Shown one piece after another: positions 52,178 through 60,935 of a stretch of 64,000 nt of DNA. Every line of letters begins with the position of its first letter. The first letter of the stretch is position 1. Position numbers and translations under genes: made by a program. A model generated the notes under the pieces. That model saw only the letters and a list, made by a program, of their open reading frames with translations. It was not told where the DNA came from and did no database searches. Source of the DNA: Candidatus Gastranaerophilales bacterium (GTDB lineage Bacteria; Cyanobacteriota; Vampirovibrionia; Gastranaerophilales; Gastranaerophilaceae); contig CALUUK010000005.1 of the NCBI GenBank assembly GCA_944323955.1, positions 62,001-126,000 of the forward strand. Direction: 5' to 3'.

Positions 52178-52215
52178 AACGGCCTTTCTTCAAATGTCTC
52201 ATAAAATATTATACT

Positions 52216-52247
52216 AAAAAAGAGATAACTTTAAAGTTATCTCTTTT
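52216..52247 (-). terminator. Terminator of zinc-ribbon gene
   Basis: AAAAAGAGATAACTTT and its complement form a perfect hairpin (centre TTTAAA) with T-runs, 19 bp after the stop codon. Confidence 0.88.
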
Positions 52248-52265
52248 TCTTATATATAAATTGAT

Positions 52266-52547
52266 TTACTGATTTTGTTCAGCTTCTTTCATTGCTGCAA
52301 AACAGTCCTTGCAATAAACTTCTTTTCCTTCAATCGGTTTAAAAGGAACTTTCGTTTGACAGCCGCATTTGGAACATGTTACTTCATACAATTTTCTTCT
52401 GTTTTTTTGTCTTCTGTTTTTTCTGCATTCAGGGCAGCGTTTGGGTTTATTTACAAGACCTCTTTGTGCATAGAATTCTTGTTCACCTGCCGTAAACACA
52501 AATTCACTTCCGCAATCTTCGCAAATAAGTTTTTCGTCTTCGTACAT
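52266..52547 (-). CDS. Double zinc-ribbon protein
   Basis: 93 residues with two Cys-pair modules. The first (CEDCGSEFVFTAGEQEFYAQ to CPECR) matches the 'probable zinc-ribbon' domain (zf-trcl type); the second (CSKCGCQTKVPFKPIEGKEVYCKDC) is a CxxC-x17-CxxC knuckle. These small proteins are common in gut and environmental bacteria and thought to bind nucleic acid or stress-related partners; function unproven. AAGGAG site, own terminator. Confidence 0.85.
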   Translation of the reverse strand: MYEDEKLICEDCGSEFVFTAGEQEFYAQRGLVNKPKRCPECRKNRRQKNRRKLYEVTCSKCGCQTKVPFKPIEGKEVYCKDCFAAMKEAEQNQ

Positions 52548-52799
52548 CTGGTTTCTCCTTAAATTGGTAATTTGCTTGTAAATAATTTGCGATAGGAATT
52601 AATTTCGGGAAATTTAATTACTAAATAGTTATCTACAAACATCATTTTATAATTTTATTTTCAATTTAGCAAGAAAATTGTAATGACATGTGTTTGAGTA
52701 TTATTAAGATATGTAAAAAAACGAAAAGAACATGTCTTCCATCTGGCAATAATATTGATTTAGAATACTTATGATTTCGGGTACATGTGTGAGGCAATA
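52548..52799. other. Gene-free control region with three ACATGT sites
   Basis: Divergent region between the zinc-ribbon gene and the 52.8-58.4 kb operon. It holds ACATGT at 52686, 52730 and 52783, spaced 44 and 53 bp, and no clear RNA gene. -10-like TAGAAT and TATGAT occur near 52760-52777. Confidence 0.4.
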
Positions 52800-53954
52800 A
52801 TGTTCTATAAAATAGGAGTTCAGAACAATACCATCAGGGGAAATAATCAGGTTTCTTTTGGTAAGAAGGAATCTGACAAAAAAAGTGTCTGCGAAAATCA
52901 TGACCGTTTACTGGTTGAAGAAATGGATAAACATCCGATATCAACTTCATTAAAAATAAATGCCGAAAAACTGACAAATGCATTTGTAAAATATCCGATA
53001 AAGGGATTTAAAGGCAGCAAAAATGCCAATTTCTATCAATTCCTGCAAATGGGAACAGTTCCGTATCTGCTTGGCAGTGCTGCAATGATGGCTGTATTTA
53101 ATCTGGCAAGGATAGGCTTTAATACTCCAAATGCAAAAAGTGCCGCGAAATTGGGTAATAAAATGGCGCTTGGTGTTGCTTTTTACGGTATTATGAAAAA
53201 TCTCTCCAAAAAATTTATTGAGCTTCCCGTTAAGCATGTCCGCGGTATAGATGTAAATATGCCTTATGACAAGATAGTATATGAACTTCCCGAAAAAGGA
53301 AATGAAAACAATTTAGTTCAGCATGAAAATCATAAAGCATTTGAAAGTGTTGATTTCCCGCGTTGGGATTTATTCTATAACAATGAATATTTTGGTGATG
53401 AAAGAAACAGTTATTACAAAAAAGTAAGTGAAAAGTTCGGCTATGATCCCGGAGAAATAGATCATTCCGATCAAAAAATGAAATCTGTTATTAAAGAAAC
53501 GGTTGTTAAAACAAAACTGTTTACAACTCTTTCTTCGTATTTCTGGGCAGCATCTGCAGTTGGTGTTGCAATGCAGGAACCATGGGAAAAAATGTTGTTT
53601 AACCCTATTCAAAGATTGAGAAATTTAAAAGATCATGCCAAAATTAAAAAAGTCATGCCCGATGATTTCTTTATTATAGATTTTGCAAAAAAACTCGGAA
53701 AGAGCTTCGGTGAATTTATCGGAGTAGATTTCGGAAAAATTGTTAAGAATCTTAAAAATCATGAGAAAATAACAAAAGGGCTGGAAAAGGCTACCAAAAC
53801 TCAGGTTGCGGGAAGAGTACTTTTTGGTGCGGCATTGGGATTAACGGTATTAGGCAATTTCTTCGCTCTTAATGACTTTAGTAAAGATAAGGGGTCAAAA
53901 ACTCAGGCGTCAACTTCGCTGATTGATGACAGCAGGGAAAAGGTAGTTTGTTAA
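52800..53954 (+). CDS. Unknown membrane protein with N-terminal VSFG segment
   Basis: 384 residues starting MFYKIGVQNNTIRGNNQVSFGKKESDKK; ATG 52800 has GAGG 5 bp upstream (an upstream ATG at 52785 has none). A soluble, charged start is followed by a hydrophobic pair (VPYLLGSAAMMAVFNLA and LGVAFYGIMKNL), a charged middle (about 140-235), a further hydrophobic stretch (LSSYFWAASAVGVAM) and a late one (VLFGAALGLTVLGNFFAL). Fold and function unknown. First gene of a tight four-gene operon with a GH13 enzyme. Confidence 0.78.
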   Translation: MFYKIGVQNNTIRGNNQVSFGKKESDKKSVCENHDRLLVEEMDKHPISTSLKINAEKLTNAFVKYPIKGFKGSKNANFYQFLQMGTVPYLLGSAAMMAVFNLARIGFNTPNAKSAAKLGNKMALGVAFYGIMKNLSKKFIELPVKHVRGIDVNMPYDKIVYELPEKGNENNLVQHENHKAFESVDFPRWDLFYNNEYFGDERNSYYKKVSEKFGYDPGEIDHSDQKMKSVIKETVVKTKLFTTLSSYFWAASAVGVAMQEPWEKMLFNPIQRLRNLKDHAKIKKVMPDDFFIIDFAKKLGKSFGEFIGVDFGKIVKNLKNHEKITKGLEKATKTQVAGRVLFGAALGLTVLGNFFALNDFSKDKGSKTQASTSLIDDSREKVVC

Positions 53955-53955
53955 T

Positions 53956-56301
53956 ATGTCAAATTTGCTTAATTCAATACTATCAAATCAATCAATACAA
54001 CCTTCAATTCAGGCTAAAACTCCTGAGTTTACGTTTGATGCCGACGGCAAAGTAAAACCGTTAAACTATAAAGGAAAACTTTTACCGTCAAGACTTTTTG
54101 CTACTCCCAAAGAATATGCACATGATTTGAAACAGGATATATTAAGTATCGGAAAAGCGGCAAAAGGTAAAGCTAATGACTACGAACTGGGCAGAATTAA
54201 TGACGTTGCAATGAAATTGGGTTCTTTAGGACTGGCTTCATATCTTTTTATTAAGAATCCGTTAAAACTTGATAAAGCAATGCAATTTATCGGATTCGGC
54301 ACCTTCTTCGGCGGTATGGCTTTGTGGCCGAAATTAGCGATTCAGGCTCCTTTAAGAGCAAGAACAGGGGTTGATATTCATCAAAAATATATTGACTCTC
54401 AAGGTCGTAAAAAGATGCTGCATCAAGATCCTCAATATGATTTGACCGATTTGTATTCAAGGGAAGACCTTGACACAATGGGCGAAAAACTAAAAGTGAG
54501 TGATGATATTCATGACAGGGATAACTTTATAAAACAAAGAGCCAAGAAAACCGCTATTCAAGGTAATACTCTCTGGATGATGAGTTCATTTGTTACTCCT
54601 ATTTTAAGCGCAATGGGGTGTAAAGCACTTGAAGAACCGGTTGGTAACTTAATTGAAAAGGGCAGCCTTATTTCTTCTGCCATAAATCTTGAAAAAGGCA
54701 TGGGACCTGTTCAAAAGATTAAAAATTTCTTTGCCGAAAAATCACTTCAAAGATTTTTGAGAAAAAATTCCGGAAAAGCAATGACTGACGAATTAATTTC
54801 TCAAATAACTCAAAAACTGGGTGATTCGGCTAACTCTGCCGATATAAGTGCGGCAATAAAAGAATCATTAAAACAGATGAAACAAAAGCCGGCATTAAGT
54901 GCAGATATGGTTTCTTCTGCCATTGCGGGAATAAAAGATATTTCTTCGGAAAAAATAGCTGCCGCAATGACAAATCCTGAAGTTGCAAGTGCTATAGAGT
55001 CAGGTTCTGTGGATAAAGTTGCGGATTTATTATCAAAGGCTGCTTTTGACGGAAAAAGAACAGGCCGTCAGTCACAGGTTAAGTCAACAATCAAAAACTT
55101 AATTAATAAGTCTATAAAAGAACAATCAGTTTCTGATTTAACGGATGAAGTTGCAGGAAAAATTAAAGGTTTGCAGTCTTCATTATTGTCTTTCTCTTCA
55201 GACAGGGCTTTGCTTGATAAATATTTAGGCGCAAGAGTTGTTGAAAAAGACGGTACGTTTATTGCAAGACAATGGAACAGAGTATGTACCAAAGTTCTTA
55301 AAATACTAAAATTAAATGATGCGGAACTCTCTGCTCTTGCAAACGGAGAAATAAGCGTATTGGATAAAAAGTTTACTCAACTGGCTGCAGACAGCGCAAA
55401 ATACGAACAGGCAATAGCTGAGATTACTAAATTAATTAACAAATATGAAGCACAATTGGGTAATGCCTCTGAAGGTGACAGAGCATTTATTTCAAAAGTA
55501 CAGGCAAAGGCTCATGAAATGTGCGCTAAAGCAGTAAAAGGAATTGACTCTGACGATTTATCAAAAGTTGCTGACGCAATAAAAACCAGCGAAAATACAA
55601 TAGTAAGAAATGCCGGTGAAAGAACAATGGGGGCACAATCTTCTTTCTATCGTCTGCTTCAAACATTTGAACTTTATAAACAATTGGATAAGAATGCAGG
55701 GGGCGATCTTACAAGCAAATTAACAGAAGCTCTTAAGAAGCAGGGTATAGAGCCTACACAAACCATGATTGATAAATTACTTAAATCATGCAAGCATATA
55801 CTTTTAGAAGCTAAAACTACGGATTATACCGAAAAACTTGCAGCAAATAATTTTAATCTTTCACAAAACGAATATAAAGCGGTAATGAGTGTGTTATTTG
55901 ATACAAAGAATAAAAGCACTCAGGTTAAACGGGTTCTGGAAAAGCAATTTGGTCCCGAAGAAACGGCTAAAATTCTTAAAGGGTTTGAATCATATAAATC
56001 TCAATTCAGAGAAAAAGTTGTTAATTGGGAAAACCCGATGAAATCGAGCTTTGCCGATTATCTTCTGGATGAAGCAACTCATAGTCCGAATGCAACTGAA
56101 AGAAGCAATCTTGTCGGTTCAACCGTAAAAGACACAATTCAAGGTTGTGCAAGAAAAATGAAAAATACAAAATTCTGGACAAAAATGTTCGGTATTTCAC
56201 TGGCAGTTATAACCGCAGCAACATTAATAATCGGTTTAACTTTCGGCAGAAAAAGTAAAATGGAAAAGCAAGCAGAACAAGAAAGTAAAATAAATGGCTA
56301 A
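53956..56301 (+). CDS. Large unknown protein with C-terminal membrane anchor
   Basis: 781 residues. The N-terminal 150 contain two hydrophobic stretches (LGSLGLASYLFIKNP, FIGFGTFFGGMALWPKLAI). A long, helical, Lys/Ala/Ser-rich middle follows (about 250-690) with repeated short helices such as ITQKLGDSANSADISAAIKE. A strong C-terminal helix (ISLAVITAATLIIGLTFG) with basic tail ends it. No enzyme motif. Gap to the preceding gene is 1 bp and it overlaps the GH13 gene by 8 bp, so the proteins are made together. Confidence 0.76.
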   Translation: MSNLLNSILSNQSIQPSIQAKTPEFTFDADGKVKPLNYKGKLLPSRLFATPKEYAHDLKQDILSIGKAAKGKANDYELGRINDVAMKLGSLGLASYLFIKNPLKLDKAMQFIGFGTFFGGMALWPKLAIQAPLRARTGVDIHQKYIDSQGRKKMLHQDPQYDLTDLYSREDLDTMGEKLKVSDDIHDRDNFIKQRAKKTAIQGNTLWMMSSFVTPILSAMGCKALEEPVGNLIEKGSLISSAINLEKGMGPVQKIKNFFAEKSLQRFLRKNSGKAMTDELISQITQKLGDSANSADISAAIKESLKQMKQKPALSADMVSSAIAGIKDISSEKIAAAMTNPEVASAIESGSVDKVADLLSKAAFDGKRTGRQSQVKSTIKNLINKSIKEQSVSDLTDEVAGKIKGLQSSLLSFSSDRALLDKYLGARVVEKDGTFIARQWNRVCTKVLKILKLNDAELSALANGEISVLDKKFTQLAADSAKYEQAIAEITKLINKYEAQLGNASEGDRAFISKVQAKAHEMCAKAVKGIDSDDLSKVADAIKTSENTIVRNAGERTMGAQSSFYRLLQTFELYKQLDKNAGGDLTSKLTEALKKQGIEPTQTMIDKLLKSCKHILLEAKTTDYTEKLAANNFNLSQNEYKAVMSVLFDTKNKSTQVKRVLEKQFGPEETAKILKGFESYKSQFREKVVNWENPMKSSFADYLLDEATHSPNATERSNLVGSTVKDTIQGCARKMKNTKFWTKMFGISLAVITAATLIIGLTFGRKSKMEKQAEQESKING

Positions 56302-58036
56302 TTACATAGACAGATATTTCCCCATAGCGCCGTCAGCTCCCGTTCAAAAAGGACCCGAGCCTGTTGCGGTTATGCCTTCAAATGCCGATGCTTCACGTTC
56401 TATGCAACCGTTTGGGGCAAATATACTTGAAAGATATATGCAAAATCAAGGTATAAATGCTGCTCTGGCCGTTACTCCGGTTAATAACAATCAGGCTTCG
56501 TCAGTATACCATAATGATTTAAGAACAAAGTTCCAGAATAACGATGCCAAAATAATGGGTATTATTATCAGAAATTTTGGTGCAAAAGATAAAACCGGAA
56601 ATGAACTTTTGCGAGACGGTGATATAAGAGGTAATTTTAATAATGCCGTTGACCGACTTGATGAATTGAAAAACCTGGGAATTAACACATTGCATGTTCT
56701 TCCCGTTAATCCTCCCGGTAAAAATAATGCAATGGGAACGGCAGGTTCTGTATATGCTCCTTTGGATTTCCTTCAAATAGATCCTGCATTGGATGATCCC
56801 AATGACCCAAGAACGGTAAAAGAAGAATTTAAGAATTTTATTAATGAATGTCATAAACGCGGAATAAGTGTTATGCTTGACCTTCCGAGTTGTGCTTCTT
56901 TTGATCTGTTTAACGCAAGGCCGGAACTAATGGCTTTTGAAAAAGACGGTACACCTAAAACTCCTCAGGGGTGGAATGATATAAGAATGTTTAATCCCTG
57001 GAAAGATAAGACAAGAGGTGAACTGAACGAAGATTTGCTTAAAATGCATAAAGACTTTGTCGATATGTGTATTGATTTAGGCGTTGACGGTATCAGAAGT
57101 GATGTTTCAAGAACTAAACCTACACAATTCTGGGACATATTGATTAACTATTCAAGACAAAGAGATCCTGAGTTTGCTTGGCTTGCGGAAAGTTATACGT
57201 ACGAAGATGCATCACCGATGTTAAATATGGACTATGACAGACCCGAAGATTGTTTAAGAGCCGGTTTTGACAGCTATTACGGACAATTCCACAATTTCCA
57301 TGAATGGCATAATGCAAGCGACTTGATTAATTATGTCAGAGAAAATATTAATATGTCGCAGAATCTTGATTCCGGAAAATCTTTAATTGGTTCTTTCGGA
57401 ACTCATGATGATATTTCTATTATGAACCATGGCGGCGTAACATTTTCAAATCTTGTATCCGGACTTCAGGCAACACTTCCAATGTTAAATCCTTATTATT
57501 TTGACGGATATCAAACAGGTGATGATTATTTGTATGACTTTGAAGGTACAACTGATTCTCAAACGGATACAGATTCCGAAGAATGTACCGTTCATAGAGG
57601 AAGACCTGATATTTTCAATTTCTCAAGACCTTTAATCGGTGATCATCCGGAAATAGGCGATTTTATGAAGGCAACTCTTGATGTAAGAAAGAAATACGGT
57701 AATTTGCTCACTCTGGGATCATTTATACCTTTGCCGATTGAAAACAATAAAAATGATAAAATTATAGCTTATGCCCGTCATTTAAACGGAAAAACTCTTG
57801 TTGTAATTGCAAACAGGGATGTAAATACAAGACAGGGCGGAACGATTAATATTCCGGGCTTATCCGCTTCTCAGAAACTTAATAATTTGTTCCCGACCAC
57901 CGGAGAACAATCCGTGCTTCAGGCTGATGAAGGAAAGATTAATGTTGATCTGGGACCGGGCAGAATTCATTTATTTGAAGTTAATACTCCCGACATAGAA
58001 AAATCGGGACTTGAAGTACTAAAACAAAAGCAGTAG
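56294..58036 (+). CDS. GH13 alpha-amylase-family enzyme
   Basis: 580 residues: a 70-residue Pro/Ala/Asn-rich start with PFGAN at 39-43 and no signal peptide; then a TIM barrel with INTLHVLPVNPPG, ISVMLDLPSC (region I), VDGIRSDVSR with nucleophile Asp270 (region II), WLAESYTY with acid/base Glu299 (region III) and SFGTHDDISIM with His371-Asp372 (region IV). A beta-sandwich end (LVVIANRDVNTRQGG) follows. Active on alpha-glucans by family; exact activity open. It overlaps the preceding membrane-protein gene. Confidence 0.85.
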   Translation: MANYIDRYFPIAPSAPVQKGPEPVAVMPSNADASRSMQPFGANILERYMQNQGINAALAVTPVNNNQASSVYHNDLRTKFQNNDAKIMGIIIRNFGAKDKTGNELLRDGDIRGNFNNAVDRLDELKNLGINTLHVLPVNPPGKNNAMGTAGSVYAPLDFLQIDPALDDPNDPRTVKEEFKNFINECHKRGISVMLDLPSCASFDLFNARPELMAFEKDGTPKTPQGWNDIRMFNPWKDKTRGELNEDLLKMHKDFVDMCIDLGVDGIRSDVSRTKPTQFWDILINYSRQRDPEFAWLAESYTYEDASPMLNMDYDRPEDCLRAGFDSYYGQFHNFHEWHNASDLINYVRENINMSQNLDSGKSLIGSFGTHDDISIMNHGGVTFSNLVSGLQATLPMLNPYYFDGYQTGDDYLYDFEGTTDSQTDTDSEECTVHRGRPDIFNFSRPLIGDHPEIGDFMKATLDVRKKYGNLLTLGSFIPLPIENNKNDKIIAYARHLNGKTLVVIANRDVNTRQGGTINIPGLSASQKLNNLFPTTGEQSVLQADEGKINVDLGPGRIHLFEVNTPDIEKSGLEVLKQKQ

Positions 58037-58042
58037 GTAAAT

Positions 58043-58351
58043 ATGAAAGTTTCTTTTTCTCCGGTAAATACTTTATATCAAAAACAATCTTTCGGCGCGG
58101 TATCAAAAGAGTATGAAAAAGCTGCCTTAAAATCCAAACAGGATAAAATTACTACCGCGAAAACGAAAAAAGTTATTTCCGAATGCACGACATTGGCAAT
58201 AGGTACTGCTATTTTGTATTTTGCAATGAAGTATAATTTAAAGATGAATGGTATTAAATCTGCTGCCAGAAAGGCAAATCAGGCTGCACAAATACCGCGT
58301 CCCGAAATTGCTTTGAGTCCTGCGGATATAGCATCACAAATTATGAGATAA
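58043..58351 (+). CDS. Small membrane protein with N-terminal SFG segment
   Basis: 102 residues: MKVSFSPVNTLYQKQSFGAVSKEYEK, then a Lys-rich stretch, one hydrophobic helix (ECTTLAIGTAILYFAMKY), and an Ala/Pro-rich tail. Last gene of the 52.8-58.4 kb operon, 6 bp after the GH13 gene. Its 3' end overlaps the convergent deoC by 11 bp. Function unknown; a small membrane partner or adaptor for the GH13 enzyme is conceivable. Confidence 0.75.
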   Translation: MKVSFSPVNTLYQKQSFGAVSKEYEKAALKSKQDKITTAKTKKVISECTTLAIGTAILYFAMKYNLKMNGIKSAARKANQAAQIPRPEIALSPADIASQIMR

Positions 58352-58991
58352 TTAATTTTACTCCGGAACTTGTTCCGAGTCTTAATGCCCCCGCCTGAAT
58401 TAAAGCCAGAGCCTCTTCTCTTGTTTTTATACCGCCGGAGGCTTTAATTTTAACATTGCTGTCTTTTAATGTTTCATACATTAACTTTATATCTTCAACT
58501 TTTGCTCCGACACCGTTTTTTACAAAGCCGGTTGATGTTTTTGCAAAATCTGCACCCGCTTCTTTTATAAGCTCACAGCATTTTATTATCTCTTCTTTTG
58601 TTAAAAGGTCGGTTTCAATTATAACTTTTAAAATTTTATCTCCTACAGCTTTTTTTACTGTTTTTATATCATTAAGAACATAGTTATAGTCTGCGTCTTT
58701 AACAGCTTGAACAGAAAGTACCATATCCACTTCGTCGGCGCCCTGCTCAACTGCTTTTTTTGCTTCAAACGCTTTTATTTCGGTAAGTGATGCTCCTAAT
58801 GGAAATCCGGCAACCGTAACAATTTTAATTCCGCTTCCCTGTAAATATCCTGCCGCAAGCATAACATTACAAGGGTTTATACAGACTCCAAAAAATTTAT
58901 GCTGCTTTGCTTCATCAAAAAGCTGTAAAAGTTCTTTTTTTGTCGCATCCTGCTTCAAAAGAGTATGCTCTATATATTTATTTATTTCCAT
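58341..58991 (-). CDS. deoC: Deoxyribose-phosphate aldolase
   Basis: Splits 2-deoxyribose 5-phosphate in deoxynucleoside salvage. 216 residues: YIEHTLLKQDATKKELLQLFDEA, VAGFPLGA, EVDMVLSV, LKVIIETDLLTKEEI (usual ETALL), the Schiff-base Lys in DFAKTSTGF, and IKASGGIKTREEA. Length is standard. AAGG site before ATG. Confidence 0.95.
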   Translation of the reverse strand: MEINKYIEHTLLKQDATKKELLQLFDEAKQHKFFGVCINPCNVMLAAGYLQGSGIKIVTVAGFPLGASLTEIKAFEAKKAVEQGADEVDMVLSVQAVKDADYNYVLNDIKTVKKAVGDKILKVIIETDLLTKEEIIKCCELIKEAGADFAKTSTGFVKNGVGAKVEDIKLMYETLKDSNVKIKASGGIKTREEALALIQAGALRLGTSSGVKLIIS

Positions 58992-58994
58992 TTT

Positions 58995-59759
58995 TCACCT
59001 TATGCTCTCAAGTATATTCACTGTTTTAAATCTTTTCGGGGAATAATATTCTATATAATTTTTAAGTAAATTAATGCAGCTGTCACATATTTTTTCTGTT
59101 ACCAGATTATCATATTTTGTAGTTGTTTCAAATTTTTCTTCTGAAATTACGGATAAGAATTCTTTTATTTTATACGGGATTTTTATTCTTTTTGACACTC
59201 CGTCAGCACAATTCTTGCAAAGCGTTCCTCCGTTTTCAACGGAAAAATAAATATCATCTTTACCAAGGGGCTCCAGACATTTTACACAAGAATCAAGTTC
59301 AATTGAATAACCTGTTATATTCATTATTTTAAGCTGAAATTTCAGCAGGCATAACATAATATGTTCTTTTTTTTCTGCTTTTGAAATTTTTTCAAGAAAC
59401 GAATAAAAAAGATTAAAAATTTCTTCACTGTTAGGGTCATTTTCTATGCCGAAATTGCTTACTATTTCACTTGCATACATTGCATAGAACAATTTGTTCA
59501 TATCTCTTCTTAGATTAAAGAAGGTGTTAATTGCTTCGGCCTGACATATTGTATCAAGGTTTCTGCCTTTGTTAAGCATGAGTTTATTTGCAACAAGCAT
59601 GTCCATTCTTCCGCCGAGTTTACTTGCCGGTTTTTTTATCCCCTTTGCAACCCCTTTTATTAATCCTTTTTCTTTTGAATACATTACGATTATTTTGTCT
59701 GCTTCGCTTATACTGTAGGATTTCAGGTTTATGACATTTGTTGTAAACCTATCTTTCAT
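58995..59759 (-). CDS. recO: DNA repair protein RecO
   Basis: Recombination mediator of the RecFOR pathway. 254 residues: N-terminal OB-fold (VINLKSYSISEADKIIVMYSKEKGLIKGVAKGIKKPASKLGGRMD), helical core, and a Cys4 zinc site (CVKCLEPL ... CKNC) at about 158-183. The N-terminal KGLIKGVAKG is the family signature. Starts 6 bp after the pilT stop; deoC follows 3 bp after its own stop, so pilT-recO-deoC form one unit. Confidence 0.92.
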   Translation of the reverse strand: MKDRFTTNVINLKSYSISEADKIIVMYSKEKGLIKGVAKGIKKPASKLGGRMDMLVANKLMLNKGRNLDTICQAEAINTFFNLRRDMNKLFYAMYASEIVSNFGIENDPNSEEIFNLFYSFLEKISKAEKKEHIMLCLLKFQLKIMNITGYSIELDSCVKCLEPLGKDDIYFSVENGGTLCKNCADGVSKRIKIPYKIKEFLSVISEEKFETTTKYDNLVTEKICDSCINLLKNYIEYYSPKRFKTVNILESIR

Positions 59760-59765
59760 TAGAAA

Positions 59766-60854
59766 TTAAAAAACCTCGCTTCCGGAGTATACTCCTCCGA
59801 TATAATGTTTAAGTTCAATTTCATTATCGGAATGAGCAAGTGCAACTTCTTCAGTGATAAGATGATTTTTAACAAGATGATAAAGGCTTTGGTTAAAAGT
59901 GAGCATATTATCATATCCGCCCTTTTGAACCAATTTATAAATTTCTTCAAGTTCATCTTTTTTCATAAAATCTTTAATTGTAGGAGTTGAGAAAAGGATT
60001 TCCGTTGCAGGTATTCTGCCAATGCCGTTTGCCTGCGGAAGCAGTTTTTGTGAAATGCTTCCTCTGAATACTTCCGCGAACTGACTTCTTATCATTTCTC
60101 TTTCATTAGGATTGAAGAAACTCAAAATACGGTTAATTGTCTGAACAGCATTAAATGTGTGCAGCGTAGCGAATATAAGGTGTCCTGTTTCTGCTGCGTG
60201 AAGGGCACTTTCAACTGTTTCTTTATCTCTTATTTCACCGATTAATATAACATTCGGGTCTTGTCTTAAGGCAAACTTAATTCCGTCAATATAATTCGGA
60301 GTATCAATTCCGATTTGACGCTGTGTCAAAATGGATTTTTTACTTTTGTAAACATATTCGATAGGATCTTCTATTGTTATTATATGTTTTCTGAAATTAT
60401 TATTAATATGGTTCAGCAATGCGGCAATTGTTGTTGATTTACCTGAGCCTGCCACACCTGTTACAAGTACAATACCGTTATCAAAATGGGTAAATTTTTC
60501 TATCATCGGCGGCAGATTGAGAATATCAAATGTTGCGATATTATAAGGAATAATACGTATTGTCATAACTCTTCGTCCGAAAGACATTGCAACATTGACC
60601 CTGAAACGGGCTAAGTTTTCGATTTCATACGGAAAGTCAAAATCATAAGAATATGAGATTGTATCACGCATTGATGACGGTGCCATTTTTTCTATTGCAG
60701 CATTTATATCTTGTTCCGTCATAGGTTTTGTTTTTATTTTGACAATATTACCGTCAATTCTGAATGACGGAACATCATCAGAAATGCAGTGTATATCCGA
60801 TGCTTTTAATTCTACAGCTTTTTTCAGCAAAGTATTTATTGAAGTCTCGCCCAT
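59766..60854 (-). CDS. pilT: Type IV pilus retraction ATPase PilT
   Basis: Hexameric secretion-type ATPase that retracts pili (twitching). 362 residues: N-terminal PAS-like part (LKASDIHCISDDVPSFRIDG), Arg-rich linker, Walker A GVAGSGKST at 133-141, Asp box with IITIEDPIEYVY, Walker B with VILIGEIRDKETVESALHAAETGHL, and His box ATLHTFNAVQTINRIL. AAAAGG site before ATG. No pilin or PilB gene is in the window except the pilin-like protein at 31.9 kb, so the role in pili is by family. Confidence 0.92.
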   Translation of the reverse strand: MGETSINTLLKKAVELKASDIHCISDDVPSFRIDGNIVKIKTKPMTEQDINAAIEKMAPSSMRDTISYSYDFDFPYEIENLARFRVNVAMSFGRRVMTIRIIPYNIATFDILNLPPMIEKFTHFDNGIVLVTGVAGSGKSTTIAALLNHINNNFRKHIITIEDPIEYVYKSKKSILTQRQIGIDTPNYIDGIKFALRQDPNVILIGEIRDKETVESALHAAETGHLIFATLHTFNAVQTINRILSFFNPNEREMIRSQFAEVFRGSISQKLLPQANGIGRIPATEILFSTPTIKDFMKKDELEEIYKLVQKGGYDNMLTFNQSLYHLVKNHLITEEVALAHSDNEIELKHYIGGVYSGSEVF

Positions 60855-60935
60855 ATTTTAATACCTTTTCATACCGTTTATTATGATTATATTCTTTTTT
60901 TTAGAATTTGAAAAGCGATAATACCCGCATGAAAT

